From Carettochelys insculpta (lineage: Eukaryota > Chordata > Testudines > Carettochelyidae), in the NCBI RefSeq assembly GCF_033958435.1, contig NC_134137.1:175783501-175847500 (forward strand): 64,000 nt of DNA, read 5' to 3'. The position numbers and the translations under genes are program-made. How positions within the stretch are numbered: the first letter of the stretch is position 1; the number at the start of each line of letters is the position of its first letter. The notes below the pieces were generated by a model. That model was not told the origin of the DNA, did no database searches, and saw only the letters and a list, made by a program, of their open reading frames with translations. This document shows positions 22,403 through 33,309 of the stretch, piece after piece.

Positions 22403-24425
22403 TTTCATAGAATCATAGAACACTAGGACTGGAAGGGACCTCAAGAGGCCATCGAGTCCAGCCCCCTGCCCCAATGGCAGGACCAAGTACTGTCTAAACC
22501 ATCCCTGATAGACATCTATCTAACCTGTTCTTAAATATCTCCAGCGATGGAGATTCCGCAACCTCCCTTGGCAATTTATTCCACTGTTTGACCGCCCTGA
22601 CAGTTAGGAACTTTTTCCTAATGTCCAACCTAAACTTCCCTTGCTACAGTTTAAGCCCATTGCCTCTTGTTCTATCCTCAGAGGCCAAGAAGAACAAGTT
22701 TTCTCCTTCCTCCTTATAACTCCTTTTTAGATACCTGAAAACCACTATCATGTCTCCCCTCAATCTTCTCTTTTCCAAACTAAACAAGCCCAATTCTTTC
22801 AGCCTTTTTTCGTAGGTCACATTCTCTAGACCTTTAATCATTCTTGTCGCTCTTTTCTGGACCCTCTGTAGTTTCTCCACATCTTTTTTGAACTGCAGTG
22901 CCCAGAACTGGACACAATATTCCAGCTGAGGCCGAACCAGCGCAGAGTAGAGCAGAAGAATGACTTCTTGTGTCTTGTTCACAACACAGCTGTTAATGCA
23001 TCCCAGAATCATGTTTGCTTTTATTGCAACAGCATCACACTGTTGACTCATATTTAGCTTGTGGTCCACTATAATCCCTAGAGCCCTTTCTGCTGTAGTC
23101 GTTCCTAGACAGTCTCTCCCCATTCTATATGTGTGAAACTGATTGTTCCTTCCCAAGTGGAGCGCTTTGCATTTGTCCTTATAAAACTTCATCCTGTTTA
23201 CCTCAGACCATTTCTCCAATTTATTCAGATAATTTTGAATTATGACCCTATCCTCCAAAGCAGTTGCAACCCCTCCCAACTTGGTATCATCTGCAAACTT
23301 AATAAGTGTACTTTCTATGCCAATACCTAAATCATTGATGAAGACATTGAACAGAACCGGTCCTAACACAGACCCCTGCGGAACCCCACTTGTTTTACTT
23401 TTCCAGCAGGATTGAGAACCATTAAGAACTACTCTCTGGGTACGGTTATCCAGCCAGTTATGCACCCACCTTAGAGTAGCCTCATCTAAATTGTATTTGC
23501 CTAGTTTTTTGATAAGAGTATCATGAGAGACTGTATCAAATGCTTTACTAAAGTCTAAGTATACCACATCTACCGCTTTTCTCCTATCCACAAGGCTCGT
23601 TATTCGAAAGCTATCAGATTAGTTTGACAAGATTTATTCTTTACAAACCCATGCTGGCTGTTTCCTACTACCTTACCACCTTCCAAGTGCTTGCAGATGA
23701 TTTCTTTAATTACCTGCTCCATTATCTTTCCTGGCACTGAAGTTAAGCTGACTGGCCTGTAATTTCCTGGGTTATTCTTATTCCCCTTTTTTTATAGATA
23801 GGCACTATATTTGCCCTTTTCCAGTCTTCTGGAATCTCTCCTGTCTCCCATGATTTTCCAAAGATAATAGATAAAGGCTCAGATACCTCCTCTATCAGCT
23901 CCTTGAGTGTTCTAGGGTGCATTTCATCAGGCCTTGGTGACTTGCAGACATCTAATTTTCCTAAGTGATTTTTAACTTGTTCTTTTTTTATTTCAACTTC
24001 TAACCCTACCCCTTTCCCACTAGCATTCACTATGTTGGGCATTCCTTCATCAGACTTCTCAGTGAAGACTGAAACAAAGAAGTTATTGAGCATCTCTGCC
24101 ATTTCCAAGTTCCCGGTTACTGTTTCTCACTCCTCACTGAGCAATGGCCCTACCCTGTCCCTGGTCTTCCTCTTGTTTCTAATATATTTATAAAAAACCT
24201 TCTTGTTTCCCTTTATGCCTGTAGCTAGTTTGAGCTCATTTTGTGCCTTAGCCTTTCTAATCTTTCTCCTGCATTCTTGTGTTGTTTGCCTATATTCATC
24301 CCTTGTAATTTTTCCTTGCTCACTTCCAAACTGTCATCCCTTAATGACTTTTGTCTAGGGTGCAATGATTTTATTTTTCCATTGTTTATCCCATTTTTGA
24401 TGTGTAGTAAATCACTAAATCTCAG
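22403..24425 (-). mobile_element. CR1 LINE, 5'-truncated, best preserved in the window
   Basis: The 3' end at 22403 shows the CR1 terminus on the minus strand (GGACTCGATGGCCTCTTGAG, then TTCTATGATTCTATGA). The body extends through the reverse transcriptase to the linker behind the endonuclease. It stops near 24425 with no 5' UTR or endonuclease, the usual outcome of incomplete reverse transcription. Confidence 0.93.
22644..24345 (-). pseudogene. CR1 ORF2 reverse transcriptase, broken
   Basis: It would copy CR1 RNA at the insertion site. The longest open piece (23591-22644) contains VVYLDFSKAFDTVSHDTLI (block A), TSGVPQGSVLGPVLFNVFIN, TLIKFADDTKLGGV (intact catalytic FADD), ALGIIVDHKLNMSQQCD and MIKGLENVTYEKRLKELGLF, and ends RTRGNGLKL. 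Upstream in another frame are [20 protein letters not shown] and [13 protein letters not shown]. The reading frame changes between 23592 and 23743, and a stop lies near 24126 before the [12 protein letters not shown] block. Upstream of that the linker [20 protein letters not shown] is readable. Key polymerase residues survive, but the protein cannot be made whole. Confidence 0.93.
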
Positions 24426-24429
24426 GTGT

Positions 24430-25733
24430 TCCTTTGTATTTGTCAGTATGCCACATGTGGAGCAGTGAAGCCTATGTGGGAGGAAAGATGGGACAATATA
24501 TTAAAACAACTGTTTCCACTAAACTTTGCAGGTTTTGCAGCAATAACTAGATGCCTTTTACTAAAGGTGACAAAGTTAAATGAGTTAGAGAAGAATTGGG
24601 TGGGGGAGGAAGAACTGGATCTGTGCCCTTTTTGTGTTGCTTTGAGGTGTGAAGAATGCCTTTGGTGGTTTCAGCTTGGGGGAGGAGGGGTGAACTATTG
24701 TTTTTATTTTTTAACTTGTTATTGTATTTTATCTTCAGAAATGTCAGGAATAATAAGTCTTCCGCATGGGGGGTGGGTGGGATTAAAGCAATCACTCCAA
24801 ATTACAAGAATTTTCCAACCCACTTGCATATGCAAAATGGGTTTTGTTGGTATCAATTCTAACAGTTGCATACTCAAGCAGTAGCTCAGACAAACTGTGC
24901 ATCTCAGTATATTACATGTGCAAAAGTAAACATCTTAATTAAAGGCTAGTTTCTAATGCTGTTTCAAGATGTGGCCCCATAGATTTCACTTTAATGCGGA
25001 ATGGAAAACATAGAGAAGCCAAAAAAATTGCCTACAAATTCTTAGCAAATTACAATACTTTTGTATTTGTAATGTTTATATTTTACCACATTTGAAAACA
25101 ATGGTTGAAAATTATTTCCTTCTTACTTGCCATGCATGACCTCAGGATTCTGTATCTCCCTGGCTGTAATAGACAGCATCTCAAGCAGCGACATGTCTGT
25201 TTTCTCTTATTCACTGCACACAATGCGACAACTAATGTATCTCACTAGGTCTATCTTTAAGAATTCATTTTCTTAAAAAAAAAAAAAAAAAAAAAAACCC
25301 AACAGCCATCAAGTCTTTGCTGGAGCATGAAATCCAAAGGCGACAAACTTGTGCATCTCATTGCAACTAAATCAATGTACATTGTGTTATCTTTTATCAC
25401 AACATGTGCATCAATTTTCTTTCACTGAATAGCATAGTAACTCGGATGTTCATTTACTCTTATTTTATTTTATGCTGATGAAAAGATGGGCTTAACATTC
25501 CCACCCAGAGCGGTCTCACATAGGCATACATGTGTACAGATGCAACTAAAATCTTTAGGTTAGTAACTGGTGTGGGCGTGGGGGCGGCAATTTTCAGGCT
25601 AGGTCAGTTTTGGGAGCTGACAATATTGGTGTCAATGGCCTTCCCTTTAACTTTGAGGAAGGTTGAGGAAGTGGAAGTTTTATCTAAGCAAATAGGCAAA
25701 CAGAGATGCAAATATATTTGCCACATGCCACAT
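24430..25733. other. No gene recognised; A-run at 25275-25297
   Basis: AT-rich DNA with a 23-base A homopolymer. The 152-residue frame at 24426-24884 has no recognisable domain and runs out of CR1 sequence. Confidence 0.45.
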
Positions 25734-25735
25734 AT

Positions 25736-26042
25736 GGGCTGTGTCTACATGGGCACAAATCTTCGAAATAGCCATATTTCGAAGATTACTAATGAGGTGC
25801 TGAATTGAATATTCAGCTCCTCATTAGCATTAGGATGCTTCTGGCTGCACTTTCGAAAGCGTGCAGCTCGGCGCAACTACATGGGGCTCCTTTTCGAAAG
25901 GACCCCGTACCTTTTGAAATCCCCTTATGGAATTCAATTCAGCACCTCATTAGTAATCAATATTCAATATTCAATTCAGTGCCTCATTAGTAATCTTCGA
26001 AATATGGCTATTTCAAAGATTTGTGCCCGTGTAGATACACCC
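25736..26042. mobile_element. Harbinger-like MITE with long inverted repeats
   Basis: The ends are GGGCTGTGTCTACATGGGCA and, in inverse, GGGTGTATCTACACGGGCAC, each followed by CAAATCTT(C/T)GAAATAG and an ATTACTAATGAGG block. The termini resemble the Harbinger GGCTRCGTCTACACGTGC end, but no clean 3-bp duplication is visible (ATG/TAT left, TTA right). The middle holds TTCGAAA palindromes. No coding capacity. Confidence 0.85.
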
Positions 26043-26106
26043 TTAGTGTTACGAGGGCCTGATCTGCCCTTAGAAATTAAGCCAGCATAGGTATGTGGGG
26101 GACAAA

Positions 26107-26515
26107 AGAACATAAGAACAGCCATATGGGGTCCAGCCAAAGTTCCATCTAGCTCAGTATCCTGTATTCCAACTGGTCAATGCCATGTGCCCCATAGGGA
26201 AGGAACAGAACAGGTAACCATCAAGTGACCCTTCCCTTGTCACCCATTTCCAGCTGCTGGCAGAGGCTAAGGATGCCATTCCTACCCTTTCTGACTAATA
26301 TCCCTTGATGGATCTACACGCCATGAATTTATCTAGTTCTTTTCTGAACCCTGTTAAAGTCCTGGTCTTCATACCATCCTCTGGCAAGGCGTGCTCCACA
26401 GTTTGTGTGCATTGCATGAAGAAATGCTTCCTTTTGTTTGGTTTAAACATGCTACCTATTAGTTTCCTTTAGTGACCCTTATTTCATGTGTTATGGGAAC
26501 AAGTAAATAACTTTC
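26107..26515 (-). mobile_element. CR1-family LINE 3' region
   Basis: It begins GAACATAAGAACAGCC and continues TCTAGCTCAGTATCCTG, ATCTAGTTCTTTTCTGAACC and CCTCTGGCAAGGCGTG. This is the antisense 3' UTR of a CR1 subfamily whose copies start with AGAACATAAGAA. No coding part remains. Confidence 0.82.
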
Positions 26516-26519
26516 ATAT

Positions 26520-29500
26520 ATGTAACCCGATGAAAATAACGTATGTGTGAGTCTCACACCTATGCTAGCAGAATATGCAAACTATATTGCCAAAGAAGGC
26601 TTTAGTATGAACTGTGTTGCTGGTAACCAGTTCTTTTTTTTCCAGGGGAAAAAAAAGGGTTCCGGAACTCAAGTCTGATGATTCCTTGTTGGGGTTAGGA
26701 TGTTCAGTTTTAATGCCCTGGTCCCTGTGCTGCTGTGGGGCATCGGGGGCTCCTGCCCCATCCCCATACTCCTGCAGCACTGAGGGGAGCTCCCACCCTG
26801 GTCCCTCCACTGCTGCTGAACCAGCAGTGAAAATTTTTCTGGTGGTCTAATGGAAAAACGGTGCTGGAACTCTGTTGCGGTGCTTTCCACCAGCAAAAAA
26901 GCCACGCTGGTAGCAAACCCTTTCCAGTGTAGACAAGACGTTGTGGTGTTTTCCTTGCATATGATGCTCGCAAAGAGTGATATTCACCCCTGAGCTCAGG
27001 GCCAGAACAAAGTCTATGCACCATTAAGTTCTACTTCAGTCCAACACAAGACCAGGTTGGAGGAATTAAGTGGAACACAGGCCTTCCTTTCCAGGCCCTT
27101 TAACCCGGGGATGAGTGTCAGATGAGTATCACCCTAAATGTGCTCTACATGTCATACCCTTAAGAAAAAGTGAATTGTGTAAGAGAACATTAGGCCTAGT
27201 CATGTTTACAAAGATAGAAGCCATACATACTTCCAAAAGCCTCAAAGAACTCAAGAAATTTGTTAAGAAGAGGCAGGAAAAGTTGCTTATGTAAATGAAC
27301 TGTGTGGTTATCAGTAGTTTCTGTTGCAGGAAACAGAAAGTAAACACTGTCTTTGTTTCTTTAAATGTTTTTGTATTATAGATGAAAAGTAAGTAAAAAC
27401 CTTCAAAGAACTTTATGGAAAATGTTTGTTGGTAGTGTAAGTTAACTGTAAGTCTATTAAAAAGAATCCAGTCTTTTTATATTACCTTAGGGCTACATAT
27501 AGTAACATTTACTTCACACTAGGACATGACATCAGTGGAAGAATGTAGTAACCTTTCTCGAGAAATCAATCTATGTCTATGTATGCAATTCTCTGTTCTC
27601 TGTCTCTGTTATCTGGAATATTATTCATGTGTGATTTATTGTCTAATTAGGCATGTGCTCTGGTATTTTAAGAAGTGAAAAGCACTTTATGCAGTAGCCG
27701 GAAAGTGTGTATCATTTGATATTTTCTTTTTTGAGAAAAGAGGATTTCCTTGAGAACCCCCCTTTATTTTTAGATGTGATTCTAGGAATATTTCAGTGAG
27801 GTCCAATGAGAATTCTTCTTAACACCGAGGTTTACATTTTAAGTACATTCTAGAAAGCATTTTAAGTACCTATTAAGGTCCAAAAACAAGTGTGTCAATA
27901 GACATATACCAATATCAGCAACTCAAACCTGATCTAACAACCCTTGACATTAACTCATACTGACTTCATCAGGAGTTGGATCAGGCCCCTGCCACTCTTC
28001 ACTGTAATTTTGGAATAAATATCAGACACGTTTTCAAGCAAAGCAGCTTTCAGTCATGGACCTGCTTTTCTCCTCTGCACCTTGTGTGGTCTCTTGCACC
28101 TCTGTGTAGTTTGTGCAAGTTTTATCACCTCTGAAAGGTAATATTTTATAGCTGCTTTGCACAGGTGTAAATGATGATGTGAGGCAAAGGGCAGGAGAGA
28201 ATCAGGCCCTATAAATGCAAAGTCCTGAGGGTAGTTAGTTTATCCCCACCCAGCACAGCAGGAGTAATAACCTGCTAGCTGGCATATTGGTGTGACTCAC
28301 CAGCTGAAATGTAATCTGACATTGCAGAAACATTTTGATGGAATTCAATTAAAAACGAAGAGAAATAGACAGAACATCATTAAGGTTTTCACACTTTTTC
28401 CAATCTGAAAAGCTGCAGAAAACACAAGCTCTGGACTGGGGCTCTGACCAGGGCTCTCTGGCCTTGGATATCAAGGGTCTGAGATGAGGATAAGTATCAG
28501 CTTATCTTGCAACAGACTCTTGCTGGTGCTGGATGTTTAGCTGACACCAGGAACTACCCATCTCATCCCAGCTCTGAGACTGCTGAACTGAGTCAGCCCC
28601 TATAGGAAGTTTCTGGTCAATCATTGGCAATGTTGGGAAGGTGTCAGGCGTTGATTAAGAAGAACCCCCTCTGGAGTGCTGAAGGAGAGTTCAGGCAGCA
28701 GAACTGACACGTGTGAGACGAAATAAACCCTCAATTATTTTAAACCTTTCAGCTGTTCTGCTGGTGCCCTAATGAAGGAGTGATAGGTACCATTCTACAG
28801 CTGAGAAACAGGCCAAGCTCCTGCAAGGTAAACTGTGGTCCAGTGTGAAACCCATCTGGCATAGCATTAAGCCTGTGATGTTTTTGTGCAACCACCTGAA
28901 AATGAAGTGCTGGGAACAGACCTAATGAAGTCAAATGAAAAGATGACACGCAGACAAGCAGGCCATGCCAAGAATCTCGGAGTCCTTGTCGGTAGGAGAT
29001 CATTAGATGTTAAATGAGCATTGCTCCTCATCCAGTAACAGAATGTCGTGAAGTGCCTGGTTAAGCAGTGATACTGGAGCGCCCACGTCAACCAGGAACT
29101 GTATCACGCAGCCCCATGGAGCTCATGGGGTCCTTGCACTTGGTACTGCAGGTATCTGTAGCAACAGGCAGTCATTGCCCCAGAGGGTTTACAGTCTGAA
29201 GGACGGACAAAAGAAATATTATTTCCATCCCCCAAGGCCATCAAATGCCATGTAAGATTCAGCTGCTTGAACTGCAGCCTATGTTGACACCCTGTTTACT
29301 AGCCTCCCCGACTGGACAACAACCTGTAGGAAAACGTGACAATTATGAAGGATTCCACTGGTCTGCTTGGTGCTACAAAAATGCTGCCAGTGGGTGGGTA
29401 GTAAGCACTTGGCTAGCAAAGGTAAATGAATGACCAGTAGGTCTGGAGGAGGGAGACTTCAGCATTTCATCTCTTGGTTGAGGCCTTTAAGTGCTGTTAT
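26520..29500. other. No gene recognised
   Basis: About 3 kb of unique-looking AT-rich DNA. A short segment near 27950-28000 (AGTTGGATCAGGCCCC) resembles an old dispersed repeat. The minus-strand frames at 26565-27024 overlap each other and lack domains. Confidence 0.4.
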
Positions 29501-29504
29501 AATA

Positions 29505-29830
29505 CAGGTTGACCTTCTTCAGTCTGGCACTCTCGGGACCTGACCAGTGCTGAATGAGAGAATTTGCTGGACCACAGGAAGTTAATATTGTCTAGCAGCG
29601 TTACCAACACTTCCACTGCTTACTGGCCTCTGAGACGACATTTAGGGGCAAATTACAGCTAAATACCAGCACAGAACACCGAGAGACAGGACTGGTGGCT
29701 GCAAACAAACTTTATGGGACCACAGGAAACCTGGCAACACCCCGATATGAGGTCATCCAGCTAATTAAACTCATGCCAGATTATGGATGTTGCTGGACAA
29801 GAGTGTGCTGGCCTAGAGAGGCTCAACCTG
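29505..29830. mobile_element. Pogo/Tigger-like MITE, complete
   Basis: A 326-bp unit flanked by TA on both sides (29503-29504 and 29831-29832). The ends are CAGGTTGACCTTCTTCAG and, in inverse, CAGGTTGAGCCTCTCTAG. The TA duplication and CAG terminus fit the Tc1/mariner-pogo group. Interior motifs ACCAACACTTCCACTGCTTA and TTTATGGGACCACAGGAAAC recur at 31770 and 33188, which shows these are one family. Confidence 0.85.
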
Positions 29831-29834
29831 TATT

Positions 29835-30262
29835 ACTAATAAAGAATAATTTCCTTATCGACTTTGTTTCCAGTGAGGGAAAGGGAAATCCAGTCTACGT
29901 GTTCCTAACAGTTAATTTTGTCTGTTGTTCCACTGGGGTATAATTATCGTGCATTAGAGCTGGGAACTAATATATTTCTATTTAAGGGAACTCTAGAGAA
30001 TAGCTGGGAACCAGTGGATGCTGAGAGCCATCCAGAAGCACAATGTGTTCTGATGAGGGCACATCTGTCAAGATTTGTACAGTAATAACCTATTTAGTGT
30101 ATGGTACAGGGTGCCAGTTTTCTGGCTGTCCTTTTTCTGCTCTCGAATCCACCTGCAATCTGTGTAAGTCTACTCCCCACTCCTATCTCTCACCCACAGA
30201 AAAGGCCTTTGACTGTGTCCTAGTGGGGAAGAAATCCACAGCTGATGAAGTTTCCACTTATT
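29835..30262. other. No gene recognised
   Basis: Unique-looking sequence. The 86-residue frame at 30043-30303 runs into the foldback repeat and is not supported. Confidence 0.4.
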
Positions 30263-30264
30263 TG

Positions 30265-30445
30265 ATACAGCAACGAAGGGTCCTGTGGCACCTTATAGAC
30301 TAACAGAGAAGTTTTGAGCATGAGCTTTCGTGAGCACTGACTCACTTCATCAGATGCTGGACCACTTCATGCTCAAAACTTTTCTGTTAGTCTATAAGGT
30401 GGTACAGGACCCTTCGTTGCTGTTACAGATCCAGACTAACACAGC
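30265..30445. repeat. Long foldback repeat with hammerhead-like core
   Basis: Two arms pair: GCAACGAAGGGTCCTGTGGC, CTTATAGACTAACAGAGAAG on the left, and CTTTTCTGTTAGTCTATAAG, AGGACCCTTCGTTGCTG on the right. The centre holds AGCTTTCGTGAGCACTGACT and CACTTCATCAGATGC. The right flank, CAGATCCAGACTAACACAGC, completes a dispersed sauropsid-type repeat. On the minus strand 30353-30316 has CTGATGA, a hairpin, GAAA and a 3-bp stem in hammerhead order. Confidence 0.85.
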
Positions 30446-30449
30446 TACC

Positions 30450-31668
30450 CCTCCGATACTTATTTGATAGAATTTCAAGGGGCAACATCACAACGTGATT
30501 GTGCTGGTGCTTTCTTCCCTAGAAAATGTTGGGGTGAAATCTCCATTTCTGATGGGGCTCACTCATTTGTGGGCATTATTAAATCATCCCTCCAAATCGT
30601 TTATCTCTGGGGCTCTACCAATACTTCTGAAGGGAATTTTGTTCTTTTCCGGAATAGGCTGGATTGCACAAAGAATAAGTATTTAAAAACAAATTCACAT
30701 GAGAGGATAGAACTCTAGTTCTCCCTTCAAGTCTCAGATTTCAGACCCAATGGCACAACTTGAACCCAGTGCTATTCAGGCTATATACTCCATTGGCTCT
30801 CCCAACCCCAAACACCCCAGAACCAAGTAAAAATATTTTCAGCAAGTTTGCCTATATGAGCTTGTTTGAGAGGTATTGCTTTTCTTGTTGGTTCGGATTA
30901 AGCTCTGTTAAACTGGGAAACCAAATGATTTAGTTCCTCCTCTGCAGGCAGTTGTACCCTAGTAGGCGGTGTTTATCAATGGTGGGGGAGGGGTGCATTT
31001 TTGTGGAGCCACTTCTTTGTCACGACATTACTGAATAGCATGAGTTATGTATGCAGTTGATGGCTGGAAAGATATACTAGGCATGTTTAGAGCTCTTGGG
31101 ACCTAGATGGTCATCTTAATGTATGATGATAACTTTAGTTGGTTTAGACATTCTGCTGAGATTTCATCAAATATGTAAATAAAACTTTATAGAAAATGAG
31201 CTGGAGTTGAACATCTGGAGGACTAGATGTTCTATTCACAGGAAGAATAAACAAAAGCTTCTGCTGTCTTTTGTGCCAATAGTGCTAGCAGCACAGAGAC
31301 ACATGCAAATGACTAGAGCGGGGGGCTCAATTTTAGGCAGCAGTTTGTGTGACATAGTTAACCCCTTTCTTGTGCACCAATTATCCAGGAGCAGACGTCA
31401 ATTCTTACCGCTTTGTTAGCTGAATATATTTGTGAGTAAATTTTAGTTTATGAGTTGCTGAACAAAAGATCTGGGTGAAACATTTTTGAAGAACTAGTAC
31501 GTTACAGTTTTGGGTGATTGAAACGATTATTGAATTTAGGCTGAATTAGGCAAGTAATTTTTCCTGAATAAAAAGTGTAGAATTCTTTCATGAAAGTCAA
31601 AATATTGACACTTGGACACTTTTTCTATATGAATAATTTTGCCATTGCGTTTGAAAACAGGTTGAACA
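30450..31668. other. No gene recognised
   Basis: AT-rich, with no supported gene or repeat terminus. Confidence 0.4.
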
Positions 31669-31815
31669 GTACAGGTTGAATCTCTCTTGTCCGGCACCAT
31701 CAGGACCTGATTGGTGTCGGACTAGTGAATTTGATGAGCCATGGAAGGTCAATATTTTCAAGCATGTTACCAACACTTTCACTGCTTATTGGGCTCTTAG
31801 AAGACATTTGGGGTG

Positions 31816-33050
31816 CAGTAATCCCTTGAGGTACATGAGGGTTGCATTCCATACAGCCCTTCCATACCTTGAATTTCACGTAAACTGGGGAGGGCTGCGG
31901 GGGGGATGGGTTGGGGGCGGGAGGGGGGTTAAGTCTGGGGTGGGTTAGGGTGACGGGGGTGATGGGAGGGTGCAGTTGAGCCAGGGCATGCAAGGGGTTT
32001 GACCCATGCAGCAGGGGCTTGGGGCGCGAGTTGAACCCAGCCAGAGAGTTGGAATTGGAGTGCGGGCCACAGCGGTGGTGGGTAGGGGGGTTGGAGCTGA
32101 AGTCCCGCATGTGCGCCGGGGGCTGGGAGTCCTGTGTGCAGGTTGAAGCCGGAGCCCCATGTGCCGGAAGGTGTGAGCTGGGGCTGCTGGGGTGAGGAGG
32201 TTGGGGGAAGTCGAAGATGGTGAACTGAGGCGGGGGTGGGTTGAGCTGGCAGCAGGGTTAGAGCCCTTCCACATGCCGCCAGTGGCTGACAGCTGAAGCC
32301 CCAAGTGTGGAGGGGATGTGAGCTGGGACCTCAGGGGGGAGGGGTTGAGCTAGGCAGTGGGGTTGAATGGGGGGTGCATTGGGGCGGTTTAGCAGGGGGG
32401 GTTGGAGCCCCAGCCCCACAAGTTCACGGGTTGAAGCTGGAGCCCTGTGTGTGTGGGGCAGGGGGGAGGGGTTGAGCCGGGCAGGGGTGAGGTTGAACTG
32501 GGCAGTATTGGGGCAGGGTGCTGGAGGGGGCAGTGGTTGGGAGCCCTCTGTGCACTGAGCCAGCCGCATGGCAGGGGTTGAGCTGGGACTGCAGGGGGCT
32601 TGGGGCCCAGGCATGTGGGGGGGGTGGGGCTTGGGAACCAGAACTGGGTCTGTGGAGGTTGGAGGCGAGCCCTCCACTTGAGGCGGGAGCCCTCCACTTG
32701 GGGAGGAGAGCTGGGACAATAGGGGTGGGGAAGTTAGAGGGGGTTGAGCTGACGGGGGGGTTTAACAGGTGAACCAGCATGGATGTCAAGCGGCGCAGCT
32801 CTGGGAAGCATGGGGAAGGGGGTTTTAGCTCACCTGGCTGCCCACAGGGGCAGGTAGCTAGGCAAGCTAAAAGCCTTCCTTCACCTTCCCAGAGTGGTGC
32901 CTAGCAGGGGAAGGCTCTTAGCCTGTGGGAAGCAGGGGGAAGGGGCTCTTAGCCTGCCTAGCTGCCTGCTTTTGTGGCAAGCTAGGCAGGCTGAGAGCCA
33001 GCAGCTTTGCGGTGGGCAAACACGAAGCTGTGTAAAGCGGGAGATTACTG
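31816..33050. mobile_element. Second pogo-like element nested in the first
   Basis: The 1,235-bp insert begins CAGTAATCCCTTGAGG and ends, in inverse, CAGTAATCTCCCGC. TA follows it at 33051; on the left the pair is TG. Most of it is G-rich minisatellite-like DNA. Near the right end, 32944-33000 forms a hairpin (GGCTCTTAGCCTGCCTAGCT with one mismatch). There is no transposase frame. Confidence 0.72.
31890..32770 (+). repeat. G-rich degenerate minisatellite
   Basis: Phrases such as GGGGTTGAGCTGGGACTGC, GGGGTTGAGCCGGGCAGGGG, GGGGTTGAGCTAGGCAGTGG and GGGTTGAGCTGGCAGCAGGG recur at irregular spacing with many G-runs on this strand. The overlapping proline-rich minus-strand frames are a by-product of this composition. 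Confidence 0.8.
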
Positions 33051-33309
33051 TACGGATCGGGGGGGTCAGTCGCATAAGAACGGGGTCACATACTCTAGAT
33101 TCATGTCCTCTGAGACCTTACTGTCCATTGCATCTGAATAACAGCACAGATCCCTGACAGCCAGGACTGGGGGCTGGAAACTAACTTTATGGGACCGCAG
33201 GAAACCTGGCCACACCCATGATAAGTGGTCGTCCAGGTAAATAAAATTATGATGGATGATGGATGTTGCTGGATGAGAGAGTTACGGATTAGAGAGTTTT
33301 ACAGCCTGT

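Larger units (their letters stand above)
31672..33308. mobile_element. Pogo/Tigger-like MITE interrupted by another element
   Basis: The left end, TA plus CAGGTTGAATCTCTCTTGTC, and the right end, near 33308 (GATTAGAGAGTTTTACAGCC), belong to the family at 29505. The right TA has drifted to TG. Family interior matches stop near 31815 and resume by about 33110. The insert between them is described separately. Confidence 0.8.

Noticed and set aside
30265..30445. Foldback as a sequencing or assembly artefact
   Set aside because: The arms differ at several positions and the same family recurs at 39130 and 11529 with its own flanks, so it is a real repeat structure.
31945..32789. Overlapping proline-rich minus-strand frames as genes
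   Set aside because: They are the complement of a G-rich minisatellite; all three frames stay open because of composition.
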